A stretch of 64,000 nucleotides of DNA, from positions 124,001-188,000 of the forward strand of contig JAYQTK010000003.1 of the NCBI GenBank assembly GCA_038147335.1, written 5' to 3'. A model generated the notes under the pieces. That model searched no databases. It was not told the DNA's origin and saw only the letters and a list, made by a program, of their open reading frames with translations. The DNA is from Marisimplicoccus sp038147335. GTDB taxonomy: Bacteria > Bacteroidota > Bacteroidia > Flavobacteriales > Flavobacteriaceae. A program made the position numbers and the translations under genes. This document shows, piece after piece, positions 8,756-18,450 of this stretch. Numbering within the stretch: the stretch's first letter is position 1; each line of letters opens with the position of its first letter.

Positions 8756-11700
8756 ATGACGTTAAAAAAAATATTAAATCTTATAACGATTTTTTGTATT
8801 ACTATTCTTTTATCTAATACAAACTTATACTCACAAAAAAAATCAAAAAATAGTATAACTTTTGATCAGGCTCTTCATGAGTCAGTTGAATACAGAGAAA
8901 TTGGGCCATTTAGGGGTGGAAGATCTGCAGCAGTTGTTGGAGTCACTGGACAACCCGACTTATATTATTTTGGTGCTACTGGAGGTGGAGTATGGAAAAC
9001 AGAGGATGGAGGTAAAACTTATGAAAATATTTCAGATGGTTTCTTTGGTGGAAGTATTGGATCAATTGCAGTTGCTAGTAATGATTCAAATGTAATATAT
9101 GTTGGTGGTGGTGAGGTTACAATTAGAGGTAATGTTTCATCTGGATATGGGGTATTTAAGAGTGTTGATGCTGGTAAAACATGGAAGTTTTCTGGATTAC
9201 CAAATTCTAGACACATTCCTAGAATAGTAATTGATCCTAACGATAATAACATAGTCTATGCTGCTGTTCTTGGTAACATTTATAAACCAACAAATGATAG
9301 AGGAGTTTATAAATCTGTAGATGGAGGATTAACATGGAAAAAAGTTCTTTTTGCAAATAACCTTTCTGGAGCATTTGAAATTGTAATGGACCCAAATAAT
9401 CCAAGAATTTTATATGCATCTACATGGAGAGTTCAAAGAACATCTCATAGTTTAAGTAGTGGAGGTGAAGGCTCTGATTTATGGAAGAGTGTTGATAGTG
9501 GAGAGAGTTGGATTAAGATTAGTAAAAATAATGGTTTCCCAACTGGAACGATTGGTGTAATTGGAGTAACTGTATCACCAGTTAATTCAGAAAGAGTTTG
9601 GGCAATTGTTGAAAATCAAGAAAAGGGAGGTGTATATAGATCTGATGACGGAGGTGAAAACTGGCTTTATACAAATAGTAGCAGATCTCTAAGACAAAGA
9701 GCTTGGTATTATTCAAAGATATATGCTGATACGCAAGATATAGACGGTGTATATGTAATGAATGTTGCATATCACTTCTCAGATGATGGAGGTAAAACTT
9801 TTAAGTCAAGTTATGCTCCTCATGGAGACCATCATGATTTATGGATTGCTCCTGAAGATAACTCAAGGATGATAATTGCTGATGATGGAGGTGCTCAAGT
9901 AACTTATGATAAAGGAAAAACATGGAGTACTTATTATAATCAACCAACAGCTCAGTACTATAGAGTAACTACTGATAATTCATTTCCTTACAGAATCTAT
10001 GTTGCTCAACAAGATAATTCTACCCAACGAGTAAGACATAGAAGTTTAGGTTATAGCATAAGTGATAATGATTGGGAAAGTACTGCTGGTGGAGAGTCAG
10101 GTCATATTGCTATTGATCCTAATAATAATGAAATTGTTTATGGAGGTAGCTACTTAGGGTTTTTAGAAAGAAGAAATCATGAAAAAAATACTTCTAGAGT
10201 AATTAATGTATGGCCAATTACAACTCTTGGTGAAGGTGCCGAAGCTATGAAATATAGATTTAATTGGAATTTCCCAATTGCTTTTAGTAAACATGATTCG
10301 TCAAAACTTTATACTTTTTCTAACCATGTTCATCTTTCTACTGATGAGGGGCAAAGCTGGGAGACAATCAGTCCTGATTTAACAAGAAATGATAAGACAA
10401 AACTTGTTTCATCTGGTGGTCCTATTACTCAAGATAATACCGGAGTAGAATATTATGCTACTTTATTTGCAGTTGATGAATCTCCAATTCAAGAAGGATT
10501 GATCTGGGTTGGTAGTGATGATGGATTAATCCATTTAACAAAAGATGGTGGGAACACATGGGAGAATGTAACTCCAAAGAAAATGCCAGATTGGATGATG
10601 ATAAATAGTATTGACGCCTCTTCTTTTGATACAGGGACTGCATACATAGCAGGAACGAGATACAAGCTAGGTGACTTTACACCTTATTTATATGTAACTG
10701 AGGATTATGGAAAAAATTGGAAATTAATTACATCTGGAATAGAGAGCGAACACTTTACAAGAGTAGTTAGGTCAGATAAGGTGAATAAAAATATTCTTTA
10801 TGCAGGTACCGAAACAGGAATGTATATTTCTTTTGATAAGGGTAACAGTTGGAATAAATTTCAAAAAAACCTACCTATTGTTCCAATTACTGATTTAACA
10901 ATAAAAGATAACTCACTTATTGTTGCAACTCAAGGAAGAAGTATTTGGATTCTAGATGACCTAACAGTACTGCATCAATTAAGTCAATCTTCTGATGAGG
11001 CTAAACTATACAAGCCAAAAGATTCATATAGAATGAGAGGTGGTGGTGGAATGAAATCATTGACGGCAGGGACTAATCTTCCAAATGGAGTTATTGTTCA
11101 TTATTATCTTCCAAGCTTCGATAAAGAGAATGATGAGGTAAAACTTTCAATTCACTCTAATGATGGTGAACTGATAAAGGAGTTTTCAAATAAAAGCAAA
11201 GAGAACTCAATGAAAGTTAAACAAGGAGGAAATTCTTTTGTTTGGAACATGAAATATCCGGGAGCAAAAAGACTTGATAAAATGGTTTTATGGGGAGCAG
11301 ATTTTTCTGGTGCTAAAGCAGTTCCAGGAGATTATATTGTAAAATTATCTACTAATGGTGAAGAGCTTTCTAAAGATTTTACAATTTTAAAAGACCCAAC
11401 TTCAGAAGGATCAATTGATGATATTAAAGCTCAATTCGATTTTGTTAATGAGATTAATGCTGTTGTGGATAAAGCTCACAAAGCAATAATTAACATTAGA
11501 AAAATTAAAAATGATCTTAAAAAGTTTCAGTCAGAATATTCTGACAATGAACTTACAAAGGATCTAATCGAAGAGTCCAAGTCAATTTCAAGTTCTTTAG
11601 ACAAGGTTGAAAATGAATTATATCAAACAAAGAATCAAAGTAATCAGGATCCATTAAATTATGGAGTTAAACTAACAAATAACTTAGGTAATCTAAATTC

Positions 11701-11878
11701 TGCTTTTAGAAGTGGTGATTTTAGTCCTACAGACCAAGACATTAATGTAAAGAATGAATTAATTGAAAAGGTTAATAAGCAATTGGAAATATATGACACT
11801 ATTATTTCTAACGATATACCAAGTTTTAATTCAAGCTTTAAGAAACTTGAGTTAGATTATTTAAATGTTTCTATGTAA
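8756..11878 (+). CDS. Large secreted BNR/sortilin-like beta-propeller protein
   Basis: 1040 residues from ATG 8756, chosen because it gives a signal peptide ending near SNTNLYSQ; an in-frame extension to 8714 adds residues before the leader. The body holds many Asp-box/BNR repeats of the form S-x-D-x-G-x-x-W (SVDAGKTW, SVDGGLTW, SVDSGESW, SDDGGENW, STDEGQSW, TKDGGNTW), so two or more beta-propellers as in VPS10/sortilin-type exoproteins. Residues about 800-900 look like an immunoglobulin-like domain and 920-1040 are helical and charged, possibly coiled coil. Such proteins are abundant in marine Bacteroidota and often annotated as glycosyl hydrolase, but no catalytic residues can be assigned. 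A paralogue lies at 47651-50434. Confidence 0.85.
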   Translation: MTLKKILNLITIFCITILLSNTNLYSQKKSKNSITFDQALHESVEYREIGPFRGGRSAAVVGVTGQPDLYYFGATGGGVWKTEDGGKTYENISDGFFGGSIGSIAVASNDSNVIYVGGGEVTIRGNVSSGYGVFKSVDAGKTWKFSGLPNSRHIPRIVIDPNDNNIVYAAVLGNIYKPTNDRGVYKSVDGGLTWKKVLFANNLSGAFEIVMDPNNPRILYASTWRVQRTSHSLSSGGEGSDLWKSVDSGESWIKISKNNGFPTGTIGVIGVTVSPVNSERVWAIVENQEKGGVYRSDDGGENWLYTNSSRSLRQRAWYYSKIYADTQDIDGVYVMNVAYHFSDDGGKTFKSSYAPHGDHHDLWIAPEDNSRMIIADDGGAQVTYDKGKTWSTYYNQPTAQYYRVTTDNSFPYRIYVAQQDNSTQRVRHRSLGYSISDNDWESTAGGESGHIAIDPNNNEIVYGGSYLGFLERRNHEKNTSRVINVWPITTLGEGAEAMKYRFNWNFPIAFSKHDSSKLYTFSNHVHLSTDEGQSWETISPDLTRNDKTKLVSSGGPITQDNTGVEYYATLFAVDESPIQEGLIWVGSDDGLIHLTKDGGNTWENVTPKKMPDWMMINSIDASSFDTGTAYIAGTRYKLGDFTPYLYVTEDYGKNWKLITSGIESEHFTRVVRSDKVNKNILYAGTETGMYISFDKGNSWNKFQKNLPIVPITDLTIKDNSLIVATQGRSIWILDDLTVLHQLSQSSDEAKLYKPKDSYRMRGGGGMKSLTAGTNLPNGVIVHYYLPSFDKENDEVKLSIHSNDGELIKEFSNKSKENSMKVKQGGNSFVWNMKYPGAKRLDKMVLWGADFSGAKAVPGDYIVKLSTNGEELSKDFTILKDPTSEGSIDDIKAQFDFVNEINAVVDKAHKAIINIRKIKNDLKKFQSEYSDNELTKDLIEESKSISSSLDKVENELYQTKNQSNQDPLNYGVKLTNNLGNLNSAFRSGDFSPTDQDINVKNELIEKVNKQLEIYDTIISNDIPSFNSSFKKLELDYLNVSM

Positions 11879-11914
11879 CTAAATTAACCTGAACTTAAAT
11901 TAATTAATCAAATA

Positions 11915-14900
11915 ATGTCCGAAACTAAGTTTCGAAAAATTAACAATATAGCAGGTTGGATTCTGTTTTCGGTTGCCCTATTTACATATGGATTAACTGT
12001 AGAGCCAACTGCTAGCTATTGGGATGCAGGTGAATATATTTCAACTTCTGCAAAGCTTCAGATTGGTCATCCACCTGGAGCTCCTTTTCATCAAATGATG
12101 GGTGCAATTTTTTCATTATTTGCCCCAAGCAATGAGTTAATAGCACTTGCAGTAAATTTTTTATCAGTAGTATCTAGTGCATTTGTAATATTATTCTTAT
12201 TCTGGTCAACAACCTTGATTTTAAATAAAATTTTCAAGGAGAATGAATTCAAGAATTCATGGGCTATAATTTTAAGTGCATCAATTGGTGCATTAGCATT
12301 TACTTTTTCTGATAGCTTCTGGTTTAACGCAGTTGAAACTGAGGTATATGCATTAGCTATGCTTTTTCTCTCTTCAACTTTTTGGGCTGGATTAAGATGG
12401 GATAAAGACTTTGAAAATGAAAGAGGTGATAAATGGTTATTACTAATTTCATTTTTAATTGGTTTATCATTCGGCGTTCACTTTATGGCTATACTAACAA
12501 TACCAGCTATTGGAATGATATACTATTTTAGAAAATATAAAGATGTTTCTTTAAAGGGTTTCTTGTTAGCTAACATAATATCTGTATCAGTACTACTGTT
12601 TATTTTTAAACTGCTATTACCCTCAACTTTATCGATTTTTGGTCAACTAGAAGTTTTCTTTGTAAACTCATTTGGGTTACCATTTAACTCCGGAACAATA
12701 ATTGCCGGTCTATTAATGATTGTAATATTTTATAAGGGATTGTCATATACTCGATCGAAAGGAATGGTTCAATTCAATACTCTTTTTTTATGTGTACTAT
12801 TTGTGTTTATCGGGTTTTCATCATGGTTAATGATACCGATAAGATCTAATGCCAAAACTGTAATCAACGAGAATTCACCATCCGATGCAAGAACACTTTT
12901 AGCATATTACAGGCTAGAGCAGTATCCAAAAACTTATCTTTTTTATGGACCAATGTTCTCTGATATATATGCGCCCCAAGACGACAAAGAACCATATGTT
13001 GATGGAAAACCAAAATACGAAAGAGATTATACTACAGGAAGGTATAAGGTTGTAAATTATTGGGAGGATTCTGAGATAAATTCAAATTCAAAACATAGAG
13101 GTTTGATTCCAAGGTTATGGAGCTCTAATCATGCAGCAAACTATATGAACTTTACTAATCCTTTAAAGTTTGAGATTCTAGATAGGTATAAAAATGAACA
13201 GGTAATTGTCGAAAGTGTAAATGAGTTTCTAAATAGAGAGTTACAAGGTGAAGTTGATGGTGATGATTACAATGAGTTCTTTAGATCTTTAGGCCCTTAT
13301 CTTAATATTAGTAAACCTACCCTTTTTGATAACCTAAGTTTTCTTTTTTCCTATCAGATAAATTACATGTATTGGAGATATTTCATGTGGAATTTTGCAG
13401 GTAGACAAAATGATATTCAAGGTGATTATTCAATAATGAATGGAAATTGGATAAGTGGTATTAAGTTTATTGATGAGTTAAGAATTGGGAATCAAGATTC
13501 AATAGATCAGGATCAGAAAAATAATAAAGCAAGAAATACTTATTTTTTCCTACCACTAATACTTGGAATTATTGGACTTATGTTCTGCTATAAGTATGAT
13601 ATAAAATCCTTCTGGACATTATTACTACTATTCTTGTTTACTGGTCTTGCATTAAAGTTTTATTTAAATGAAAGACCTTTTGAGCCAAGAGAAAGAGATT
13701 ACGCTCTAGTTGGATCTTTCTATGTTTTCTCCATTTGGATAGGTATGGGGTATGCAGCAATTTCATATTATTTGAAAAAATATAATAGTAAACTTTTACA
13801 AGGAGGTATTTACTCGTTGTGTTTATTGTCGGTTCCTTTATTAATGGCAAGTAATAATTGGGATGATCATGATAGATCAGATAGATATACTGCACAATCT
13901 CTAGCAAGAGCTTACCTGCAGTCAATTGATGAGGACAAGGATGCAATGATTTTTACAATTGGTGATAATGACACTTTTGCTCTATGGTATGCACAAGAAA
14001 TTGAAGAATTTAGAACTGATATTAGGACAATTAATACATCTCTTTTAGCAACTGACTGGTATATTGATCAGATGAAAAGAAGAGCATATGAAAGTAGTCC
14101 TATACCATCACAAATGGAACATGAAAATTATGCATTTGGTATAAGAGATTATATAAGATATGAGAATCTGCTTGATTCTATAAGATGGGATATTGGAGAC
14201 TTTGTTGACTGGGTTGCAAGCGATAATCCAAGAACTAAATATAGGAACTTAATAACTCAAGCAGGAGGTGATACAAGCGATTATCCTGAGAATGCACTTG
14301 AAACTGTTTTTTATCCAACAAATAAAATTAGACTTCCTGTTAATAAAGAGAATGTAATAGAAAGTGGAATTGTAAATAAAGAAGATGAAGATCTTATAGT
14401 TGATTATATTGATATTGACCTTCCTGAGTCTATTATAACAAAAAATCAAATTTTAATGCTAGATATTCTTGCGAATAACGATTGGAAAAGGCCAATATAT
14501 TTTACCGGAGGTAGTTATGAGGATTCTGAATATATATGGATGAAAGATTATCTTCAACTAGATGGCCTAGTATATAAATTAGTTCCAATTAGAACACCTA
14601 TTGATAGAAGCAACCCATATGAAATGGGGAGAGTTGATTCTGATCTAATGTATGATATTGTAAAAAAATGGTCATGGGGTAACTCTGAAAGCACTGAGAT
14701 TTATCACGACCCAGAGACTAGAAAAAATAGTATTTCATTTAGAAGTAATTTATCAAGATTATCAGAGGCTCTAATTCTAGAAGAGCAATATGATAAAGCA
14801 GAAGAGATAATAGATCTTGCATTTGAAAAAATGCCAATTGATTTTTATGGATACTATAGTTTGTGGACTCCTTTCATAGAGGGATATTACAAAATTGATA

Positions 14901-15427
14901 GAGATTTAAAAGCACAGGATGTAGTAAAAAAGATCTCTTTAAAATATTCTGACAGATTAAATTATTATTCGTCTCTTGAAATTTTTAACCAATACAATGT
15001 TGGTGAGGAGATAATATCTGACATTGAGAGATATAGAAATCTTATAGAAACTATGTTAGTTTTTGATACAAGTGAAATAACTGTTGAAGAAATAAAAAGG
15101 TTTATTTCTAGTTCTGAGAAATTTAACTTTATATATGGTGAGTTTGATTATTATATGTCAGTATCCGATTTTATTGTTTCTCTTGTAAAGTCTAATGAGC
15201 TTGAATATTCAAAACAGATTATTGATAAAATAGAAGATCTTTTAATTAGAAGAGTTTCAGTTTTTTCAAATCTAGATGAGGATGAACAAATTTTTTACAT
15301 CGAGGGAATTACTTCTGATATTAATAATTATAGTAAGATTATAAATAGCTTAGAACTCTTTAATAGTGAGTTTTATGAAAATTATAAAAAGAATCTTGAT
15401 GAGCTTTTGAACAATATTGTAGAATAA
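11915..15427 (+). CDS. DUF2723 integral membrane protein (putative protein O-glycosyltransferase)
   Basis: 1170 residues. The N-terminal half has about ten membrane helices and the family signature near residue 38 (ASYWDAGEYI ... QIGHPPGAPF). The acidic D-x-x-E in the first loop resembles the catalytic motif of GT-C enzymes; human TMEM260, which contains this domain, is a protein O-mannosyltransferase. The second half (about 650-1170) is soluble, probably periplasmic, with a conserved GDNDTFALWY segment and helical TPR-like repeats at the end. The likely role is glycosylation of exported proteins, inferred from the fold. It is 36 nt downstream of the BNR gene and 17 nt upstream of a small gene. 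Confidence 0.85.
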   Translation: MSETKFRKINNIAGWILFSVALFTYGLTVEPTASYWDAGEYISTSAKLQIGHPPGAPFHQMMGAIFSLFAPSNELIALAVNFLSVVSSAFVILFLFWSTTLILNKIFKENEFKNSWAIILSASIGALAFTFSDSFWFNAVETEVYALAMLFLSSTFWAGLRWDKDFENERGDKWLLLISFLIGLSFGVHFMAILTIPAIGMIYYFRKYKDVSLKGFLLANIISVSVLLFIFKLLLPSTLSIFGQLEVFFVNSFGLPFNSGTIIAGLLMIVIFYKGLSYTRSKGMVQFNTLFLCVLFVFIGFSSWLMIPIRSNAKTVINENSPSDARTLLAYYRLEQYPKTYLFYGPMFSDIYAPQDDKEPYVDGKPKYERDYTTGRYKVVNYWEDSEINSNSKHRGLIPRLWSSNHAANYMNFTNPLKFEILDRYKNEQVIVESVNEFLNRELQGEVDGDDYNEFFRSLGPYLNISKPTLFDNLSFLFSYQINYMYWRYFMWNFAGRQNDIQGDYSIMNGNWISGIKFIDELRIGNQDSIDQDQKNNKARNTYFFLPLILGIIGLMFCYKYDIKSFWTLLLLFLFTGLALKFYLNERPFEPRERDYALVGSFYVFSIWIGMGYAAISYYLKKYNSKLLQGGIYSLCLLSVPLLMASNNWDDHDRSDRYTAQSLARAYLQSIDEDKDAMIFTIGDNDTFALWYAQEIEEFRTDIRTINTSLLATDWYIDQMKRRAYESSPIPSQMEHENYAFGIRDYIRYENLLDSIRWDIGDFVDWVASDNPRTKYRNLITQAGGDTSDYPENALETVFYPTNKIRLPVNKENVIESGIVNKEDEDLIVDYIDIDLPESIITKNQILMLDILANNDWKRPIYFTGGSYEDSEYIWMKDYLQLDGLVYKLVPIRTPIDRSNPYEMGRVDSDLMYDIVKKWSWGNSESTEIYHDPETRKNSISFRSNLSRLSEALILEEQYDKAEEIIDLAFEKMPIDFYGYYSLWTPFIEGYYKIDRDLKAQDVVKKISLKYSDRLNYYSSLEIFNQYNVGEEIISDIERYRNLIETMLVFDTSEITVEEIKRFISSSEKFNFIYGEFDYYMSVSDFIVSLVKSNELEYSKQIIDKIEDLLIRRVSVFSNLDEDEQIFYIEGITSDINNYSKIINSLELFNSEFYENYKKNLDELLNNIVE

Positions 15428-15444
15428 GAAAATGTTATACAACC

Positions 15445-15666
15445 ATGAATATAAATTACGAATTATCTGATAAGATGCATGATCTAATAAATAAAGCAAT
15501 CCGTTCTAATGCCTCAAAAAAGGGCTTTGGTGTTTTTCCTACAGAAAAACAATTTTTAAATGGAGTAATCTATTACTGGATAAGAAAAAATGCTCCAGAA
15601 TTGATAGATGTTAATGTTGAAATTCCTGAAATTATAGAACACAAACTATTAAAGGAAATTAAATAG
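15445..15666 (+). CDS. Small conserved-type protein of unknown function
   Basis: 73 residues, no signal peptide, no membrane helix and no cysteine. It is predicted largely helical with a basic middle (NASKKGFGVF) and a hydrophobic patch (LNGVIYYWIRK). It starts 17 nt after the DUF2723 gene, so it is probably the last gene of that operon, and it ends 1 nt before the convergent thioredoxin-like gene. I do not recognise the family. Confidence 0.6.
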   Translation: MNINYELSDKMHDLINKAIRSNASKKGFGVFPTEKQFLNGVIYYWIRKNAPELIDVNVEIPEIIEHKLLKEIK

Positions 15667-15667
15667 G

Positions 15668-15967
15668 CTAATTAAGCTGATCTTTCATTAAGCTTATAAG
15701 TGTATTGGCATCTTGATCTCCACTTTGTCTCCAAACCATTTCACCATACTTATAGATCATTAAAGTAGGAATAACTTTGACTCTGAGGGCTTCTGAGAGC
15801 TTAATATTTTTTTCTGTATTAATCTTTATTACTTTGCCTTTGTCACCTAGTGCAGCAGCTACATCTTTAAGAACTGGATGCAATGAGGAAGAAAGCTCAT
15901 CATACTCGCTAAAAAACACAAGTAATAGTGGTTTTTTTTCATCCAATAATTCACCAAACTTAGACAT
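15668..15967 (-). CDS. Thioredoxin-fold protein lacking the CxxC active site
   Basis: 99 residues aligning over the whole thioredoxin domain: LLLVFFSE (strand), the position of WCGPC replaced by EYDELSS, then VIKINTEKN, the cis-Pro motif VIPTLMIY and WRQSGDQDANTL. There is no cysteine at all, so it cannot act as a classical dithiol oxidoreductase. Members of this kind may serve as binding or chaperone modules. A Pho-box-like array at 16092-16152 lies 125 nt upstream of its start and could regulate it. Confidence 0.8.
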   Translation of the reverse strand: MSKFGELLDEKKPLLLVFFSEYDELSSSLHPVLKDVAAALGDKGKVIKINTEKNIKLSEALRVKVIPTLMIYKYGEMVWRQSGDQDANTLISLMKDQLN

Positions 15968-16091
15968 TTAAGTATATTTTAGGCGAAATTATAAATTTTT
16001 TCCATTTAAATCCTAGAATTACATTTATCATTTTTAAGGAGGTAAAAATATTAGTTTATATATAACTGATAATCAATATTTTATGGTTTAA

Positions 16092-16152
16092 TGTTAACTT
16101 AATGTTATGTAAAAGTTTGTTTTTTGTTAATTTAGAGTTAACTTTATGTTAT
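16092..16152. promoter_or_regulatory. Phased Pho-box-like repeat array (six hexamers at 11-bp period)
   Basis: Hexamers at 16092 (TGTTAA), 16103 (TGTTAT), 16114 (AGTTTG, degenerate), 16125 (TGTTAA), 16136 (AGTTAA) and 16147 (TGTTAT) are spaced exactly 11 bp apart. Read on the minus strand this is TTAACA-N5-TTAACA, the layout of Bacillus PhoP boxes; on the plus strand it resembles the 11-bp-phased TGTCA repeats of enterobacterial Pho boxes. It lies between the minus-strand thioredoxin-like gene and the end of the phosphate transporter gene, so phosphate control is a reasonable inference. Confidence 0.5.
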
Positions 16153-16165
16153 AAAAGCAAAAATT

Positions 16166-16246
16166 ATGAGCCTAATAATTAAGATAAGATTGGTACTTGC
16201 ATGTGTGTTATTTGTTTTTGCATGCATAGCACAAGTAGCTATTTAA
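16166..16246 (+). CDS. Possible 26-aa hydrophobic peptide or signal-peptide remnant
   Basis: ATG 16166 to TAA 16246 encodes a Lys/Arg-start hydrophobic peptide (MSLIIKIRLVLACVLFVFAC, then IAQVAI). It resembles the signal peptide of an exported flavobacterial protein that stops where the mature protein should begin. It begins 14 nt after the Pho-like array, too close for the array to be an ordinary upstream activator site for it. It may be a remnant of a deleted phosphate-starvation gene or chance. 16247-16299 has no further gene. Confidence 0.25.
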   Translation: MSLIIKIRLVLACVLFVFACIAQVAI

Positions 16247-16299
16247 TCAATCAGATATTAAATATGGGGTAGAGTAATATTATAAATACTCCCTACTAT

Positions 16300-17904
16300 C
16301 TATAGCTTTACCTTAGCTTTTTTCTTAAAGCTTTTATAATTTTTAACTAGTAAGTATCCTAGTATAATTAACGTAATTCCTATACCTATTAATTGAAGCT
16401 TGTAAATGATAAAAACTACTATCCCACAAATAGTGAATGCAGATAGAGCTGTAAGAAACCAGCCCCCTATTACATTAAGCACACCTGAAACTCTATAAAC
16501 AGCACTATCACTTCCCCATGCTCGATCAGATAGAGACGTCCCCATTGCTACCATGAAAGTAACATAAGTTGTAGAAAGTGGAAGTTTATATGAGGTTGCA
16601 AAAGAGATTAATATACCTGCAACCATTAGATTTACTGATGCCCTTATTACATCAAATGAAGGTTTATCCTCTGATGAAATTTTATTTGTAAAAATCGCTG
16701 GAACTTCAAATCTTTTATCAATTGCTTGCCTAGTAGATTTGGGAAGAATTTTTGAAACTAAGCTTGAAATACTTGAACCAATACTAACAACAAGTTTTGA
16801 TAAAACACTCGCATTAAATCTTTCCTTAACCTCACCTTGATTAGATAAGTCAAGTTCTGTTTTAACAACTGTCTTAGCTTTCTTTGAAAACCATAAAGTT
16901 AAAACCATAACCAATCCAGCAATTATAAGAAGGAAATCTGGCGTTGGAACTTTGGAAGCTAAAACTTGCATACTAAATTCACTAGCCGCAACCCCTGAAG
17001 CAACCCATGCCTCATAAGACTGCCAAGCAGCTATTGGCACACCAATAAAATTAACCAAGTCATTTCCTGCAAAAGCTAGAGCAAGTGCAAAAGTACCAAC
17101 GGCAATTATAACTTTATATATATCTGTTTTAAATAGTTTTACTAACAAAAATGAAATTAATGTCCAAATTATTGAACTATATATTATTATTGATATAACA
17201 TTTGATTCTAAAAAATTATTAATTGTCATTCCACCAATTAAATCAAAGCTTTCACCTGCAAATGAGGTTCCTTTTATACCTTTAATTAATATAAAATACG
17301 AAATAGCCGTAAGAGCTATACCTCCAAAAACTGAACCTACCCATGTTGATTTATTTTTATAATTATATGATAAAAGAACTCTTGAAACCCATTGGACAAT
17401 TGCACCTACAGAAAAAGCTATAAATACAGAGAGGAGAATTCCCATAATAATCTGAGTAGCTTTTGAGGTGTTAATATAGATTGCAAGGTCTGAAAAAGAT
17501 CCACTATCAATCCCAATTTTAATTAATGCCATTGCCACAGATGCTCCTAACAATTCAAAAACAATTGACACAGTAGTTGATGTAGGAAGACCCCAAGAGT
17601 TAAATAAGTCCAAAATGAATATATCCGTAATCATTACTGCCATAAAAATTATCATTATCTCATTGAACATAAACTCACCAGGATTAAAGATACCTTTCCT
17701 AGCAACTTCCATCATACCACTAGAGAACACACATCCAACAAAAACTCCAATACTTGCAACAATCATAAGTGTTTTAAATGATAAAACTTTTGAACCAATT
17801 GCCGAGTTTAGGAAATTTACAGCATCGTTACTTACACCTACAATTAGATCAGCAAATGCAAGTGTAATTAAACCGATTAATATGAATAAATAAATACTTT
17901 CCAT
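16300..17904 (-). CDS. Inorganic phosphate transporter, PiT (PHO4) family
   Basis: 534 residues with about 12 membrane helices. Both PiT repeats are visible: the first has GVSNDAVNFLNSAIGSK (about 23-39) and the second FAGNDLVNFIGVPIAAW (about 279-295), with the family GxxNDxxN pattern. A hydrophilic central loop (about 345-405, with a SLVSKILPK stretch) separates them from the last helices. It imports phosphate by cation symport. It lies 5 nt downstream of a small outer-membrane-like gene with which it probably forms an operon. Confidence 0.93.
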   Translation of the reverse strand: MESIYLFILIGLITLAFADLIVGVSNDAVNFLNSAIGSKVLSFKTLMIVASIGVFVGCVFSSGMMEVARKGIFNPGEFMFNEIMIIFMAVMITDIFILDLFNSWGLPTSTTVSIVFELLGASVAMALIKIGIDSGSFSDLAIYINTSKATQIIMGILLSVFIAFSVGAIVQWVSRVLLSYNYKNKSTWVGSVFGGIALTAISYFILIKGIKGTSFAGESFDLIGGMTINNFLESNVISIIIYSSIIWTLISFLLVKLFKTDIYKVIIAVGTFALALAFAGNDLVNFIGVPIAAWQSYEAWVASGVAASEFSMQVLASKVPTPDFLLIIAGLVMVLTLWFSKKAKTVVKTELDLSNQGEVKERFNASVLSKLVVSIGSSISSLVSKILPKSTRQAIDKRFEVPAIFTNKISSEDKPSFDVIRASVNLMVAGILISFATSYKLPLSTTYVTFMVAMGTSLSDRAWGSDSAVYRVSGVLNVIGGWFLTALSAFTICGIVVFIIYKLQLIGIGITLIILGYLLVKNYKSFKKKAKVKL

Positions 17905-17909
17905 TTTTA

Positions 17910-18335
17910 TTAAAATTTTTTGACTAATCTAAATCTCACTGTATCTGAAGAGTCCCATCCAATCCTGTAAGTGAAATCATTTACAGGTATATCTATACCA
18001 AAAGCTGCATTCATGTTTTCTTCAAGATTAAATTCTTTTTGAGCCCATAAACTAAACTTATTTAAATGATACTTCAATCTTGGCTCAAGAGTTGCTTTTT
18101 CTTTTTCTACTTTATAATGTAGAGGTAGACTAAATGTAAACTTTTCAGAGTCCAACATTTTATATCTATATGTAAATCTGTTTTCCTCTTTATCAGTCCT
18201 ATGTCTTACTTCAAAACCAGCATAAGAGGTAGATATATATGCTTTTCCGTTTGTACGAAATTCATAACCAATTTTCTGAGAATAAGTTGAAGTGGCAAAA
18301 AATAATGCAATAAATAATAGTATAAGATTTCTCAT
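17910..18335 (-). CDS. Small secreted, probably outer-membrane beta-barrel protein
   Basis: 141 residues: signal peptide ending ATSTYSQ, then alternating beta-strand-like segments (IGYEFRTNG, FEVRHRTD, RFTYRYKML, FSLPLHYKV, LEPRLKYHL, FTYRIGWD, VRFRLVKKF) and a C-terminal Phe, the usual end of outer-membrane barrels. Eight strands would suit its size. It sits directly upstream of the phosphate transporter gene, so a role with phosphate entry is possible but not shown. No named family recognised. Confidence 0.65.
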   Translation of the reverse strand: MRNLILLFIALFFATSTYSQKIGYEFRTNGKAYISTSYAGFEVRHRTDKEENRFTYRYKMLDSEKFTFSLPLHYKVEKEKATLEPRLKYHLNKFSLWAQKEFNLEENMNAAFGIDIPVNDFTYRIGWDSSDTVRFRLVKKF

Positions 18336-18450
18336 TTTTAAATTTTAAACAAATATCATACTCAAAACTTCTTTTTATATTAAGAATATGTAAAGTTTGA
18401 GTTATAAAATTTAAAACTATTAAATACTAATTTTATATATCTAGAAGGTC

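Noticed and set aside
8756..11878. Sialidase or glycosyl hydrolase function for the BNR protein
   Set aside because: Asp boxes alone do not prove enzyme activity; no catalytic residues can be identified.
15445..15666. Small gene as antitoxin or regulator
   Set aside because: No DNA-binding motif and no toxin-like partner next to it; left as unknown.
16036..16060. AAGGAGGT as Shine-Dalgarno sequence of another small gene on the plus strand
   Set aside because: It is not followed by a usable start codon with a frame of any length, and Bacteroidota genes seldom use such sites.
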